From NCBI RefSeq assembly GCF_035046485.1, contig NC_085137.1:450174980-450238979 (forward strand): a stretch of DNA of 64,000 nucleotides. Direction: 5' to 3'. This DNA is from Aedes albopictus (lineage: Eukaryota; Arthropoda; Insecta; Diptera; Culicidae). Made by a program: the position numbers and the translations under genes. How positions within the stretch are numbered: the stretch's first letter is position 1; every line of letters begins with the position of its first letter. A model generated the notes under the pieces. That model did no database searches and was not told the origin of the DNA. It saw only the letters and a program-made list of their open reading frames with translations. Positions 11,000 through 22,902 of the stretch are shown here, one piece after another.

Positions 11000-11860
11000 T
11001 TTTGGGACAGGTAAACCATTTGGGACATTCACGATCGTCCAAACTGTTCTACATATAATGAAGCCCTTCAAATCTACAAGAGTAACTTTATGCGTTTTCG
11101 CCATAAATAATAGTATTGCATAACCTGCTGTGATTCGCGAAGCTCTTGAAATCTGAAATGACATTTATATTCCAGGTCAGCCAAACTTTCTTGGAGTTCA
11201 GGACTTCAGGTCTACACTCGAAACAGTATCCAAATCTGTTATACTGAGTAACGCTGCACAATCAACCGCAGTTACTGGAGCAATCTGAAGTTTACTTTTT
11301 TATTATAACCGTTTGGAACATTCACGGTCGTCCAAACTGTTCTATAATGAAGCCATTCAAATCTACAAGAAAAACTTTGTATTTTCACCATAAATAATAG
11401 CATAGCATAATCTGCTGAGATCCATGAAGCTCTTGATACCTGAAATGTCATTTAGAGACACTATGGGAATGTTCCAGGTCAGCCAAACTATCCATGAGTT
11501 CAGAATTTCAGGTCTACACTCGTAACATCAGCTACATCTGAGATACTGAGTAACATTTCATAATCAACAGCGATGACTGGACCAACTTAAAGTCTACTAT
11601 ATATTTTAATGAACCTTTGGGACATTGAGGGTCATCCAAACTATCCTGAAGTTTAGCTCTTGATAGTAACAGTAGTTAGTCTCACAATGAACTTTAGACT
11701 GTAATCTATAATGATAGTTTTGAGATATTCCAGATCAACATCACTACTCCGGAGACCATAGCTTCAGGTCTACACTTGTGATAAAAGCTTCTGTCACTAC
11801 GTTAAGGTGTTACATAATCCACTGTACTTACCGAAGCAGTTAGAGGAACAATACGCGTTG
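11000..11860. repeat. Tandem repeat, about 295-bp units
   Basis: Recurring landmarks (TTTGGGACATTC, GTCCAAACTGTTCT, CCAGGTCAGCCAAACT, CAGGTCTACACTCG) recur near 11019, 11312 and 11616, giving spacings of about 293 and 304 bp. The third unit degrades towards 11860. No coding content. Confidence 0.75.
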
Positions 11861-12520
11861 CTATATTTTTTGGGATATTATGGGCTCCTTACTGTTATGA
11901 AGCTTAGTTGATGAAAACAACAACTGTAACTTTCAGAAGACTTGTTGGACATGATAGATTACAAATCATAGCTTTTAATGTAAGAAGTTACCGTTACACT
12001 CGTAAACTTTAGGATCTAAACTCAAGAACAGTTTGGATGACCTAGGATTTCACTACTGATCTGATATTGTCTATTTACCTTTCAGAAGAGTTACTGGACA
12101 TGATAGATAACAAATCGCAACTTGGTATAATGAAAGCAGTTACCGTTACACCCGTAGATATTAGGATCTAAACTCAAGAACAGTTTGGATAACCTAGGAT
12201 ATCCCGAATGATCTGATAGTATCTATTGAATTTTCAGAAGACTTACTGGACATGATAGATTACAAATCGTAGATTTGCATAATGAAAAAAGTTACCGTTA
12301 CACCCGCAGACTTTAAGATCTAAACTTAAAAACAGTTTGGATGACCTAAGATATTCCGACTGATGTGATATTGTCTATTTACCTTTCAGAAGACTTGCTG
12401 GACATGATAGATTACAAATCGCAGCTTTGTATAAAGAAATCAGTTACCGTTACACCCATAGACTTTAGGATCTAAACTCATGAACAGTTTGGATGACCAA
12501 GGATATCCAGAAAAAAATAT
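11861..12520. repeat. Tandem repeat, about 152-bp units, four copies
   Basis: CAGAAGACTTACTGGACATG-like landmarks start at 11934, 12083, 12235 and 12387 (spacings 149, 152, 152). Each is followed by GTTACCGTTACACC and AACAGTTTGGATGACC. The unit shares short phrases with the 295-bp array next to it, so one may have been derived from the other. Confidence 0.8.
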
Positions 12521-12687
12521 TCCGCATAATATTCTACCGTTTTTATACTATTGAATACCAAAACTACAGAAAAACGTAGAAAAAACTCCAGAAGAACGCT
12601 TGGAAAAATTCCGGCTTCAAAGGGTTAAGCCAGTCTAAACTAAAAGAGCAAGATCCAAGCAAAATGTATTTAAATACATATATGTTA

Positions 12688-12847
12688 GGGGCTGTCCATA
12701 AACCACGTGGTCATTTTTTGGGACTTTTCAACCCAACCCCCCCCCCCCCCCGTGGTCATTAGTCCATACAAAAAAAATTATTTGTCTACAAAATGGTCAT
12801 TGGCCGAACCCCCACCCCCCATGACCACGTGGTTTATGGACAGCCCC
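12688..12847. mobile_element. 160-bp MITE with TTA duplication (PIF/Harbinger-like)
   Basis: 26-bp matching inverted ends begin GGGGCTGTCCATAAACCACG. TTA occurs immediately outside on both sides (12685-12687; 12848-12850). A 3-bp TTA/TAA duplication is the PIF/Harbinger signature. The interior contains a run of about 14 C and a complementary G/C-rich arm, making a nearly complete hairpin. Confidence 0.75.
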
Positions 12848-13270
12848 TTATTGACGTTGCTTTAATCATCGAGATAGACTTCCCGGTTGTATTAATTCCC
12901 CACATGTGTTGAAATTGATTGAAGCTACCACAGTTTCGGAAGCTGCACATTATTTGTAAAGCTCGCAATACGATAGCCAAAAGCACACCATTCGTTTGCT
13001 TTTCGTGTAGTTTGCTATTAAGTCAAGTGCTAGGAAAGCTCTCCGCTTCGACTTTGGGTCGTATCCATGCGTATTATTTTATAGCAGGTATGAAGAAGAT
13101 ACTGATCGTTCTATTTTTAGAAATACTAATTTATGGGAACGTTTTGACTTAATTACTGTTTAACTATTGATTTACGAATTTGAATTATACTTTGTTGACG
13201 AGAATGTAATAAACTACCATCAGATCGATCAAACGACCTGATAGCTATTTGTTAGATTAATTCGCAAGTA

Positions 13271-13342
13271 TCCCATATGGTCTAGTGGCTAGGATATCTG
13301 GCTTTCACCCAGAAGGCCCGGGTTCGATTCCCGGTATGGGAA
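13271..13342 (+). tRNA. tRNA-Glu (anticodon TTC)
   Basis: A 72-nt cloverleaf. The acceptor stem is TCCCATA/TATGGGA, the A box TGGTCTAGTGGCT, the anticodon loop CTTTCAC with TTC at 13304-13306, and the B box GGTTCGATTCC. There is no intron. A run of seven T at 13344-13350 is the pol III terminator. It lies about 1.2 kb beyond the stop codon of the Ig/FN3 gene, on the opposite strand. Confidence 0.97.
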
Positions 13343-13430
13343 ATTTTTTTCATTGTCTTGCAAAGCGATCAAGTGCAATATAGCAATTGGAACGCGAAAG
13401 AAGAGAATCAAGCAAGTGATCTTCATAACT

Positions 13431-14563
13431 TTTATTGAATAATCATTTATTCGCAAGATGTATTAATTGCGTTGGATTCACCCCTAGTAGGATTGAATTT
13501 CTTTCAAAAGAATAACACTAACAAAATTAACAACTTTGGTGTTTGTGTTTAATGTTTATTTTAAGAACAAATTTACTACCTCTCGCTTTGGCTTCTGGTC
13601 GAGTTTTCTTTTCAACAAAAGTTTTTCTCCTTTTTGCTCTCACCTATATGGCCTGTATTGCCAAAATGTGTGTACAATAATGGTACGTAATTGTGGCGGC
13701 GACGGAGTGATTATTTTCGGGTGTACTTTTTGTCTGAATGACGACTGTCGGATTGATGTGCCAAAAATACGCGCGCGGACGCTTGAATTATGCTTCAATT
13801 TTGGTAAATGGTCAACATTCGAATGAGTGATTGTGGGTGTGTGCGTGTGTGTAATATAGAATTCATTGAAGAATTTTCGTTGTTTGGTCGGTGTTTGTGT
13901 AGTTTTTTTTGTATTTTTATAACACATTTAACAATGAAAAGCTTCAACATAAACAAATTGATTAAAAATAGGTTTCGCTTATTTAGGGACTAACACGTAA
14001 AATTACATCGAACTGTAAGTGATTATACGCTTTCGGGTAGAGAGTGACGTTTGAACGGTTATGACATCCTAAAACAAATATGGCGGGGTGAACTCCGGTA
14101 AACGTGAACGAAGAGTGCGATTCATTTGTTATGTGTGAATGTGCAAGTATTTTTCGATTTTTTTGTGTAAATTTTATATTGTGCTAGATAAAAAATTTCG
14201 ATTGATTTCTTACGCGGAAGAAATCGGCAGCTGTCAAACATACGACAGCTGATCGTTCTCTCACAAAATCTTTGGTCGCGATCACGAGGGATCTTGTTTC
14301 ATCCCTTCCCTAAATTCTTAGAGATAGATAAAGAGAGATACAAAAACGGTAAATATTCTTCTTCGGTAAACAAAGTGCGAGTGCAGGAAAATATCGTTTC
14401 GTGCCTCTTTAGAATAAGACAAATGTATAGATAGATAGAACCAGTATCCAAACAAGAGAATAAGATTATTCAGACCTGCTAAAAATATCCTTCTGCTTCA
14501 GTTTCTGTCTCTGCCTGCTGTTATTGAGATTATGTCTTTCATCAGATTGCTCGTCAGATGAGA
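13431..14563 (-). other. Probable 3' UTR of the Ig/FN3 muscle gene
   Basis: The sequence downstream of the TAA at 14564 holds no minus-strand gene. AATAAA hexamers on the minus strand occur at 13555-13560, 13446-13451 and 13431-13436, the last two closely paired, before the tRNA-Glu gene. I infer that the transcript ends near 13.4-13.5 kb. Plus-strand ORFs here (13536-13826, 13808-13993) overlap each other and have no domains. Confidence 0.4.
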
Positions 14564-16587
14564 TTAGCTCAGCGATCGTTTCATCCATGGTGGCATCCGA
14601 TGCCGGAGGGCATCCCTAATGTGACGGTACATGATCAGTACGATAATCGGGATCGCTAGCTTTGGGTTCTTGAACAGATACAGCCAACAGGCTAGGGCAA
14701 ACAGAGCCACGTCTGTCAGGTAGGACACCGTAGATTGGTAGGAGGTTTCTTCGGGAGTTGCTTCGGGTGCTTGGGACTGTGAACGGGATCGCTGCTCCTG
14801 AGGTGGTGAGTGTTCGACAGGAGTTGAGGGAGTTGAAGGAACCGAAGGGGTAGATGGTACTGAAGGAGCAGGCGGTGGCTTTGGTGGTTCCGGAGCTGGT
14901 TCAACAACTGGAGTTCGCTGTAGTGCAACAGGAGACTTGGAGGCAGCACGTAGTCGTGCACGTCTAGCAACGTCCATCGGGGTCTTCTCCGGAGCTGCTG
15001 ATCCGTCACGAACTCCTGAACTACTACGAGAACGTGTCTGAGAAACATTTCGCTTCTTGGCAATTGCTGTGGACTCCCGCATGGGACGACTACGTCTCGG
15101 CGATTCTTCACTAGCTTCACTAGGATTAAATGCAGTTTCCGGTCGATTCAGTGGCACTGGTGGATTCTCTTTAATTGCCGATGGTGGCCGACTGGTATCG
15201 TTCTCGATCGAAGCCGATCGCTGCCGAAGAATACGACTTTCTCGAGCAGGCTTTCCTTTCGTTACAATTTGCTCTGAGCTTAGCGAAGGCGAACGAGACT
15301 TTGGAGGTCGGTAGATTTCTTCCGGCGGCATGGGAGACCTCGAACCAGAACGAGATCCAGGAAGCCGATCGTAGGAAGTTTCTCGAGAGCGTGCCCGCTC
15401 ATTCAGCTTACGAGCTTCGTCGGGGTTCATGTAGAGTGGTAACTGACGAGGTTTCTTGGCGATTTCTACTTGTTGAACGATTTCACTGTAGAAATCAGCA
15501 ACGGCCCTGGATTCTTCGATGGAGCTTTGCCTGGACTCCAGACGTCTCTGTCGAGCAGCTTCCGATTTGATCGCTGTATTGATCTCCTGCCCCGTAGGTG
15601 CTTGCTTTTCACTCACCGGCTCTGGAGGCTCTGATTTCTTCACTTCCACTTCAGGTGTCTTTTCCCTTTCTATCTGAGGTGGCGTTGGAGTTGGTGTTGG
15701 ACTAGGCTTCGGAGACTTCTGCTCTTCCTTTGCCGGAGACTTGCGATCAAAAATATTCGACAAACTTCTTCGCTCCGGTTTACTCGGAGCAACTTTCTTC
15801 TCTTTCTCATCCTTTGTCAAAATCTCCGTTGATGGCCGTTTCAAAATTGGCTTCGGTACAAAATTTGGATCTGGCATCGGCAATGGCTTCGTCAACACCT
15901 CTATGGCCTGACTTGGATCGGGATTTCTGTACGGGGACATTACCCTCGGTCCCGGATGATACGTCTCCATCTCCTCGTCGTCGCTCATTATCCTCGACCT
16001 GCTCGATCGCGCCGACTCCCTTCGCTTCAGCTCTTCCAGCATCGAATCCATAGACGAAGATATCGAGAACTCCTCGTCCAAATCCGGCACCTTACCCACA
16101 GCACCTTCAGCCTCCTCCTCCCTTAGTTCCATTTCTTTCACCACTTCCTCTTTCTCCTCAACTATCACATCGTCCACGGCACTGGAATGTTGCGATTCGA
16201 AACTAGACTGCTTCACGATCGCTTCCTTATCCCCGGACAGACGCCGACGAAGGCTGCTACGGCGGTCCGATTGCCGAGTCACCACAGCCGTTCCATCCAG
16301 TTGTTGCTGTTGCGCTTGTTGTTGCTGCTGTTGCTGATGATGCTGTGCCTCGACCACGCTTACGCTTCTCCTCCGCTCGGCTTCCTTGCGTTGGTTTTCG
16401 GTTTCCTCCATGGCCACGGCTTGGTAGAATCGTGCCATCGCCCGTTCGTAGAGCAGCTCCGTCGAACTCACCGCCGGACGCATTCTTGGTGCCGGTGGTG
16501 GTTCCACATTCAGCTCCGGAGCCGACAGGGACAGCGGAGGTGGCGGAGCTGCCAAGTCTTCCAGCTCAAAATCGAAGGTTGAGTTTC
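14564..16587 (-). CDS. Ig/FN3 muscle-type protein, coding exon 3 (residues 601-1274)
   Basis: The acceptor is CTCACCCACAG with the exon starting at 16587. The first two bases complete an Arg codon begun by the C at 36694, after which the frame is open to TAA at 14564-14566. The encoded part is mostly disordered: proline-rich start, a helical stretch (RAMARFYQAVAMEETENQRK), a glutamine tract (about residues 682-696), an acidic segment DLDEEFSISSSMDSM, and long Ser/Arg/Pro-rich regions. The last 53 residues hold two hydrophobic stretches (about 1227-1239, VALFALACWLYLF; about 1244-1253, LAIPIIVLIM) around a KNPK turn, then a basic tail MPPWMKRSLS. This suggests a tail anchor or membrane hairpin, perhaps to sarcoplasmic reticulum; location is inferred. 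ORFs in other frames here (14716-15120, 15057-15570, 15730-16647) are shadows. Confidence 0.85.
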
Positions 16588-17441
16588 CTGTGGGTGAGAG
16601 AACGAATCCGTATTAGTAATCGATTAATGAGAGAAGCTTCGCTGTAATGTGACAAAACAACCCAAAAGGAGTGCTGATCGTTGTTGGTGGGAAACGAGCA
16701 TGGAAACTATACGGAGTGACGTCTGAGGAACCTGACAATCTACGTTTGAGGAACAGGGAACCATGCGGCATGCAAGCGATATGACCCTTACCGGATGCGA
16801 TCGATAGGGAACGAACCGGTGGACGCATGTTTGCTGGGCGATTGTAAGCAGACAGCAGAAGGCGTCGAGTGCAATACTTTTCCCGATAAAGCTGGGAGTA
16901 CAGTAATGACCGAATGGGAAGCTTGTTTGTAGCGGTCTGTATCGGTTTGTTACTACCGTTGGCTATAAGAAGAAAGTATAGGTTATGTTTGATAGGTAAG
17001 CAATGATCATTAGTGATCTAGAACAAAACATAACGAAAAACGATTCTAATGACACAAAATGCAAAATCATCGTCAAGGTCACGTTTGATCAAAATTTCGA
17101 AGCATGGAAAAAGCAGACACCCGATGAACCAGAAATTCCATGACCGCCGCGCCGGTTGTGGAAATGTGTTCTCCATTTTCGCGCATATTTATTTTGTTTG
17201 CTCCCGTCGTCGTGTTAATTACGCGGCTAATGTGGTTGTAAATCTAATTCCATCAACACAACAACGTGGGCACGCGTGCAGATGTTCGCAGTACATGCTA
17301 GGGAATCGACATCTGTTTCGAATGATCTGGTGAACTTGATTAAGAAACGTGGTTAAGCACCAACTTCCACATCAGAGACTTTTCGGCCCAGCAGATTTTA
17401 TAATAGTAAACCCTACATAAAAATGTTGGAAACCGTTCACA

Positions 17442-17700
17442 AAAAGAAATAGCTATAACAACAGTAATGATGTTAGAATCTCTTAATACATTGTAGATGA
17501 TTAAAAAAAAGTATTAGATACATTCGTGGTACAATTCCAGGAGATATTCGTACAAGAAGCAGTTTTTGGTGGATTTTTCGAAGGTGTTAGTGGGAAAATC
17601 GGGAAAATAAATACCGGGTTGTCAGCAACACATCAAAGACGCAGTTGGATATGCGATTGCGTGCACCTTTAAACTGCAAATTAGTGAATTCAGGGCCTTA
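17442..17700. repeat. 259-bp direct repeat, left copy (LINE flank)
   Basis: From AAAAGAAATAGCTATAAC to CAGGGCCTTA the segment is repeated at 22186-22902 with only about four or five differences once a SINE in the right copy is removed. The two copies abut the 3' and 5' ends of the LINE between them, so they look like an exceptionally long target-site duplication. Confidence 0.85.
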
Positions 17701-20700
17701 TCAGGTATCAGGTATCAGAAGGCCGGCTCCAGAGGCACGTTATCCTACATTTGGGACATTTGTGCCATCGCCAAAATAACAGCCTATTTCATCATCTACC
17801 TGAGGGAAAAGGAAGGAAAAAGGATTTGGATGGGGATAGGGACAGGTAGGGAAATAGGAAAAATACCCTGGAAGAGGGTACTAACGCACAAGCGTACCAC
17901 AATGGGTTCAAACAGCGCCCTGAAAAGAGCACTGTAATAACGCATAAAGCGAAAGAGAGCCAATAGCTCTTTACCACAGCGGGTTAAGAACAACAGAATA
18001 TCCTGAAGATTCAGGTTTCTGAAGTCAGTTTCACTTAATAAGTGTTTACCGAATACTCGGAAACGCAGTTGCGCGAAAACTGGACAGTTACATATCAAAT
18101 GATACGAAGTTCCATAATCGGATTCACAGCTATCACAGGCAAATGAATCAGCTTGCTGAATATTCGCCATGTGATAGCTGAGTCGGCAGTGGCCAGTCAA
18201 TGCTTTGACCAACATGCTGCAATTCTGCTTAGACAGATTAGTTAGATACTTCGCCACCCGTAGAGATGGCTCAGCACTATACAATTTGGTTTGACGACAT
18301 GACTCCAAACTATTCCAATATTGTCTGTGTTGAATGACAGCCCAGGTGTGAATCTGAAGCTTAATCCAACACTTCGATATCGGAATAGCTGGCTCAGGGC
18401 CAATGAAGTCATGTGATGCTCCAGAGCGAGCTAACTCATCAGCCAATTCATTTCCAGCGATGGAAGAATGACCAGGTACCCATAGAAGGTGAACAGCGTT
18501 TGCTGAATTCAGCTCCTCGATTTGAGTTCGACAAGCGATAACTATCTTCGACCTGGAGTTGGCCGAAGCAAGTGCTTTAATAGCAGCCTGGCTATCTGAA
18601 CAGCAGTATATTACTTTACCCATTACGTGCTGCTGAAGTGCTGATTGCACTCCGCACATAAGAGCAAAGATTTCGGCCTGAAAAACGGTACAGTGTCTAC
18701 CAAGTGAGTAAGACTGATACAGCCGTAGCTCATGAGAATAAACACCAGCACCTCCTCGACCTTCGAGAAGGGAGCCATCAGTGTAACATACGATGCCGTC
18801 TGAAATACTTCTTTCCAGATAACCAGATGTCCACTCTTCCCGGGAAGGGAATTTCGTGGAAAATGTCCTATATGGAAAATTACAAGCAATTGTAAGATCA
18901 CTTGGAGCAAGGACAATTTTGTCCCAATTCACTAAAAGTGGAAACAACGAGGTGTGTGTTGATGTGCGGTTCACAGGAGTTTCCTCTAGTAGACCGAGTA
19001 CCCGTAACCGGTAAGTGCAAGAAAGGGCTTCTTGTTTGAGATGAATGTGAAATGGGGCAACGTCAAAGAGAACTTCTAGCGCTGCCGTAGGAGTTGAAGA
19101 GAACGCTCCAGACATCGCCATTAAGCACATCCTTTGGAGATGACCTAATTTTGATTGGACCGTTCTCACTTCACCCTTTTGCCACCACACAAGACACCCA
19201 TAAGCCAATATTGGCCGAACCACAGTTGTGTAAATCCATTTGATATACTTGGGTTTTAGACCCCAAGTTGTACCAAAAGTACGCCGGCATTGCCCGAAGG
19301 CCATACAAGCTTTCTTGATTCTGAACTCAATGTGAGGTGTCCAGGAAAGCTTGGAATCAAGAATGACTCCAACGTACTTTACCTGTTCAGTCACATCAAT
19401 TTCAGAATCAAAGAGACGCAAAGGTCGAACGCCATTACGGTTTCGCCTTTCCGGGAAAAGAACAATAGATGTTTTACTCGGATTAACCGAAAGTCCATAT
19501 TGGCGACACCAACCCTCAACTACCTGAAGGGCGTTTTGCATCAGGTCGAAAAGGGTGCTGATGTACATACCAACTAACAATGTTAGGTAGTCGTCGGCAA
19601 AACCATAAGTAGGAAAACCGCTATTATTGAGTTGCCTCAATAGCGTATCTGCTACGAGATTCCACAAAAGCGGTGATAAGACTCCCCCTTGAGGGCATCC
19701 ACAAACACTCAATTTCCTAATCCCTGCTAGACGCAATGTCGAGAAGAGATATCGGTTTTTGAGCATTTGGTGAATCCAATTGGAAATCATTGGAGATATA
19801 CCATGACTCCGTGCGGCTTCCAATATGGCATCGAAAGGCACGTTGTCAAAGGCACCCTCGATATCTAAGAAAACACCCAAACAAGTTTGTTTTTGAGCGA
19901 ATGCTTTCTCGATATCGTAAACAACCTTGTGTAAAAGAGTCACAGTGGACTTACCAGATTGGTAGGCATGTTGGTTCACATGAAGAGGCACGTTGGCCAG
20001 ATGAACATCACGGATGTGATGATCCACAATGCGTTCTAAGCATTTCAGAAGAAAAGAGGTCAAACTGATAGGTCTGAAACTCTTTGCTTCTTCATACGAC
20101 GCACGACCCACTTTCGGAATAAACTTTACAGTAATATCCCTCCAGGATTTGGGAATATACCCTGTAGCAAAACTGCAAACAAGTAGTTTTTTCAAAACAT
20201 GTTTGAAATAATCAAATCCCTTCTGAAGCAAAATAGGATAAATCCCATCTGCCCCAGGAGATTTGAAAGGAGCAAAGCTATTAAGAGCCCACTCAATCGA
20301 TTCTATAGTTACAATACTCCGAGCCGAAGCTAAAGAATCATAACTACAAGAAAAGACATCAGGTTCATCCGAAGATGTAATATCCACACATCCAGGGAAG
20401 TGTGTGCTGAATAAGCATTCCAGAACTTCCTCATCAGAAGAAGTCAGATCGCCATTTGGCAAACGAAGTTTGTTCACCCGGAAATCCTTAGATTTCGCAA
20501 GGATTTTGTTAAACCGACTGACTTCACTCAAGCTGGAAACATTTGTACAAAGGTTTTTCCAGCCGGATCGTTCAGCAGACCGGAGAGCTTTCCTGTAGGC
20601 ATTGCGAGCCGACCTGAAAGCCTCCGAACCAGCCGAACGTCGTCTGTTCCAACTCTTTCTACATTGTTTCCTGAGTTTCGCCAGATCAGAGTTCCACCAA

Positions 20701-22185
20701 GGGGTTCCTCTTGTGATCTTCACAGACCGTAGAGGGCATGCTTCTTCAAAAGCTTCCATGATGAAGGTCGTTGTAGTATCAACGGCATCATCTAAATCAC
20801 TTGGAGTGTCAATGGATGGCGAATATCCATGAAATTTGACTGCAACCAAATCAGTATAGAGATCCCAGTTTGTTGACCGAGGATTCCTGAAACGCAATGT
20901 TTGCGAAGTAACATTTAAATGTTCAAAAAAGATGTAGCGATGGTCAGATAAAGATTCTTCATCTGACACATGCCAATTGGTCAACTCGTGACTAATTCTG
21001 CTAGAGCAAAGCGTTATATCTAACACTTCCTCTCTAGCAGATACCATGAAGGTTGGGCGGATGCCTATGTTAAGTAATGCAAGATCTGTACTACTTAAGT
21101 ACTCCATCAAACTGGAGCCTCTCAAGTTAATGTCTGAGCTGCCCCAGATGATATGGTGAGCATTAGCATCACTGCCAACAATTAGCGGAAGGCCTTTTGA
21201 AGTGCAGTATGCGATGACTTGTTTGAAAGCATCCGTAGGGGATGGTTCATCATGCGGTAAATACACAGAACAATAGACGTATTTCCTGTTGAGGTTTCAG
21301 ACAGATACATCAATTGTGATAGCACATACATCTCTGGTGGTTAGTTCAGAGATGAGTGTAGCAACTATTGCGTTGTTGACAAGCACACAGGCTCGAGGCA
21401 TGACACGCGAGTTTGCCATTTCATGTTTACTGAAAGTGGCAAACACCGGGTTCACAAGGTTTCCTAGATAGAAATTTCCCTTACGAAAGTAAGGTTCTTG
21501 TACCAAGGCCACTTGGGCTGTACCATTTTGCATAAGTCTGCAAAGATTGATTGTTGCTGTTCTTTTATGCTGAAGATTGATCTGAGCTATCTTAACCGTA
21601 GCCACTACCCAAACTAGGTAAGATTAAACTCTTCGCAACAACAGCACAACAAAGAACAGCAACAATAAAACCAAATCGGTATCGATTGGAAAACGCCAAA
21701 GGCGAGGATACACAGAATACACTGTGTAAATCGCATAATGCGAAACCATATAGGTGAAAATTTAAACTAATTAACAACATCTTCATAATCCCGCCCTTAT
21801 TTAGCCTCAAGTGAAACTAAAGAAGGGCAGCTGATTGTCTCGGAGAAACACAAGGTCCACTGCACCATTGCTCCGGTTAGCGCAGTAAGGGCTACATACT
21901 GTGGAGGGCGCCCTGGTACTCCACAGGCTCCGTTAGCGGTTAGGTTTTTATTAGACCCCCCCTAGCCATTCATTCCTAGGCACGGTAAGCATAAAGCCGC
22001 ATCACACCATGAATTAGGGGTCACCTGTTGGTGGATTCTTACCACCGGAACAGGCGGTCCGTAGTGTTATTCTTAGCCAATTGAGACAATCGCTACCGAC
22101 ACTACACAGCTATCTAGGCTGATCGAGAAAAGAAGTTAATATTGATGATCAACTTCATACGGACTCGAACAGCCGCTCAAAGCTC
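17701..22185 (-). mobile_element. Near full-length RNase H-bearing LINE (I/LOA-like)
   Basis: A minus-strand non-LTR retrotransposon of about 4.5 kb. It has a 5' UTR of roughly 580 bp (21606-22185), one long reading frame (17796-21605), and a short 3' UTR ending in tandem TGATACC repeats, a tail typical of I-group LINEs. No separate ORF1/gag frame is seen. Long direct repeats flank it. A decayed fragment of the same family lies at 56148-56485. The clade call rests on RNase H after the RT and is from memory of mosquito LOA-type elements. Confidence 0.85.
17796..21605 (-). CDS. LINE polyprotein: endonuclease, reverse transcriptase, RNase H (one in-frame stop)
   Basis: The frame is open from ATG at 21605 to the stop at 17796 (1270 codons) except for a single in-frame TGA at 21297-21299. 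Endonuclease motifs: QINLQH, QVALVQEPY, LIVGSDANAHH and SDHRYIFF. RT motifs: FRPISLTSFLLKCLER, LDIEGAFDNV, GCPQGGVLSPLLW and the catalytic GFADDYL. RNase H motifs: CYTDGSLLEG, AEIFALM, CSDSQAA and WVPGHSSIAGNELADELA, with all acidic residues present. A C-terminal CDSC...HLICNC cysteine/histidine motif follows. One nonsense codon in an otherwise intact frame means recent insertion, or a sequencing error. It would act in the nucleus in target-primed reverse transcription if read through. Confidence 0.88.
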
Positions 22186-22902
22186 AAAAGAAATAGCTAT
22201 AACAACAGTAATGTTGTTAGAATCTCTTAATACATTGTAGATGATTTAAAAAAAAGTATTAGATACATTCGTGGTATTAGTCGGGGCCCGTGGCGTAGTG
22301 GTTCACACGTTCGCTTCATAAGCGGATGGTCATGGGTTCGAACCCAGCCCCGGCACTTGCAATTTTTCGTCAGTTGCTCTTCCCCCCGAGAGCAGCTGAC
22401 ACCTGACCCTCTTCGGAGCATATGCTCTAATGGACCCGGAAACTTGGATATCGGCGAACCGCAACTCATAATGGACGACCCCCCAATTGGACTGGAAAAG
22501 GAACAACAGCCACACATCAGCATCATCGTGCTCATCATTCTACTGTGGACAGGGTAGAAAAGTGAAAGCAGCACAAGGCGCCAGTTCGATATAGTTGAAT
22601 TAGAATAGTATACATTTAGGCGCTGTACAATGGTAAGTGCAGCGTCCAATTGGAATCGCTCACGTAGTGCCCTAGTGGACAAATGAGCTGTAAATTAGGT
22701 TAAGTGATTAAGAATAAAAAAACATTCGTGGTACAATTCCAGGAGATATTCGTACAAGAAGCAGTTTTTGGTGGATTTTTCGAAGGTGTTAGTGGGAAAA
22801 TCGGGCAAATAAATACCGGGTTGTCAGCAACACATCAAAGACGCAGTTGGATATGCGATTGCGTGCACCTTTAAACTGCATATTAGTGAATTCAGGGCCT
22901 TA
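22186..22902. repeat. 259-bp direct repeat, right copy, split by a SINE
   Basis: Same sequence as 17442-17700 (AAAAGAAATAGCTATAAC...CAGGGCCTTA), interrupted by a SINE plus its duplicated target at 22277-22733. The SINE is absent from the left copy, so it came after the duplication. Confidence 0.85.
22277..22721 (+). mobile_element. tRNA-derived SINE, family 1, copy 1
   Basis: A 445-bp SINE with a tRNA-like head: GGCCCGTGGCGTAGTGG (A box), TTCATAA anticodon-like loop and GGTTCGAACCC (B box). The body contains CAGTTGCTCTTCCCCC, and the 3' end is AATAAAAAA. The exact 12-bp duplication ACATTCGTGGTA lies at 22265-22276 and 22722-22733. Related copies are at 23471-23830 and 40625-40768. It resembles Aedes tRNA-related SINEs of the Feilai kind, by memory only. 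Confidence 0.85.

Noticed and set aside
11000..12520. CRISPR-like array
   Set aside because: The repeats are 152-295 bp contiguous tandem units without short repeat/unique spacer structure, in a eukaryotic genome.
13536..13993. Overlapping plus and minus ORFs of 60-96 aa
   Set aside because: Overlap each other in the inferred 3' UTR and show no protein features.
14716..16647. Plus and minus ORFs of 85-134 aa overlapping exon 3
   Set aside because: Shadow frames of the Ser/Arg/Pro-rich coding exon; no independent splice or start evidence.
22286..22360. tRNA-Met-like sequence with good A and B boxes
   Set aside because: It is the head of a 445-bp SINE with a 12-bp target duplication; the stems are imperfect and no terminator follows at once.
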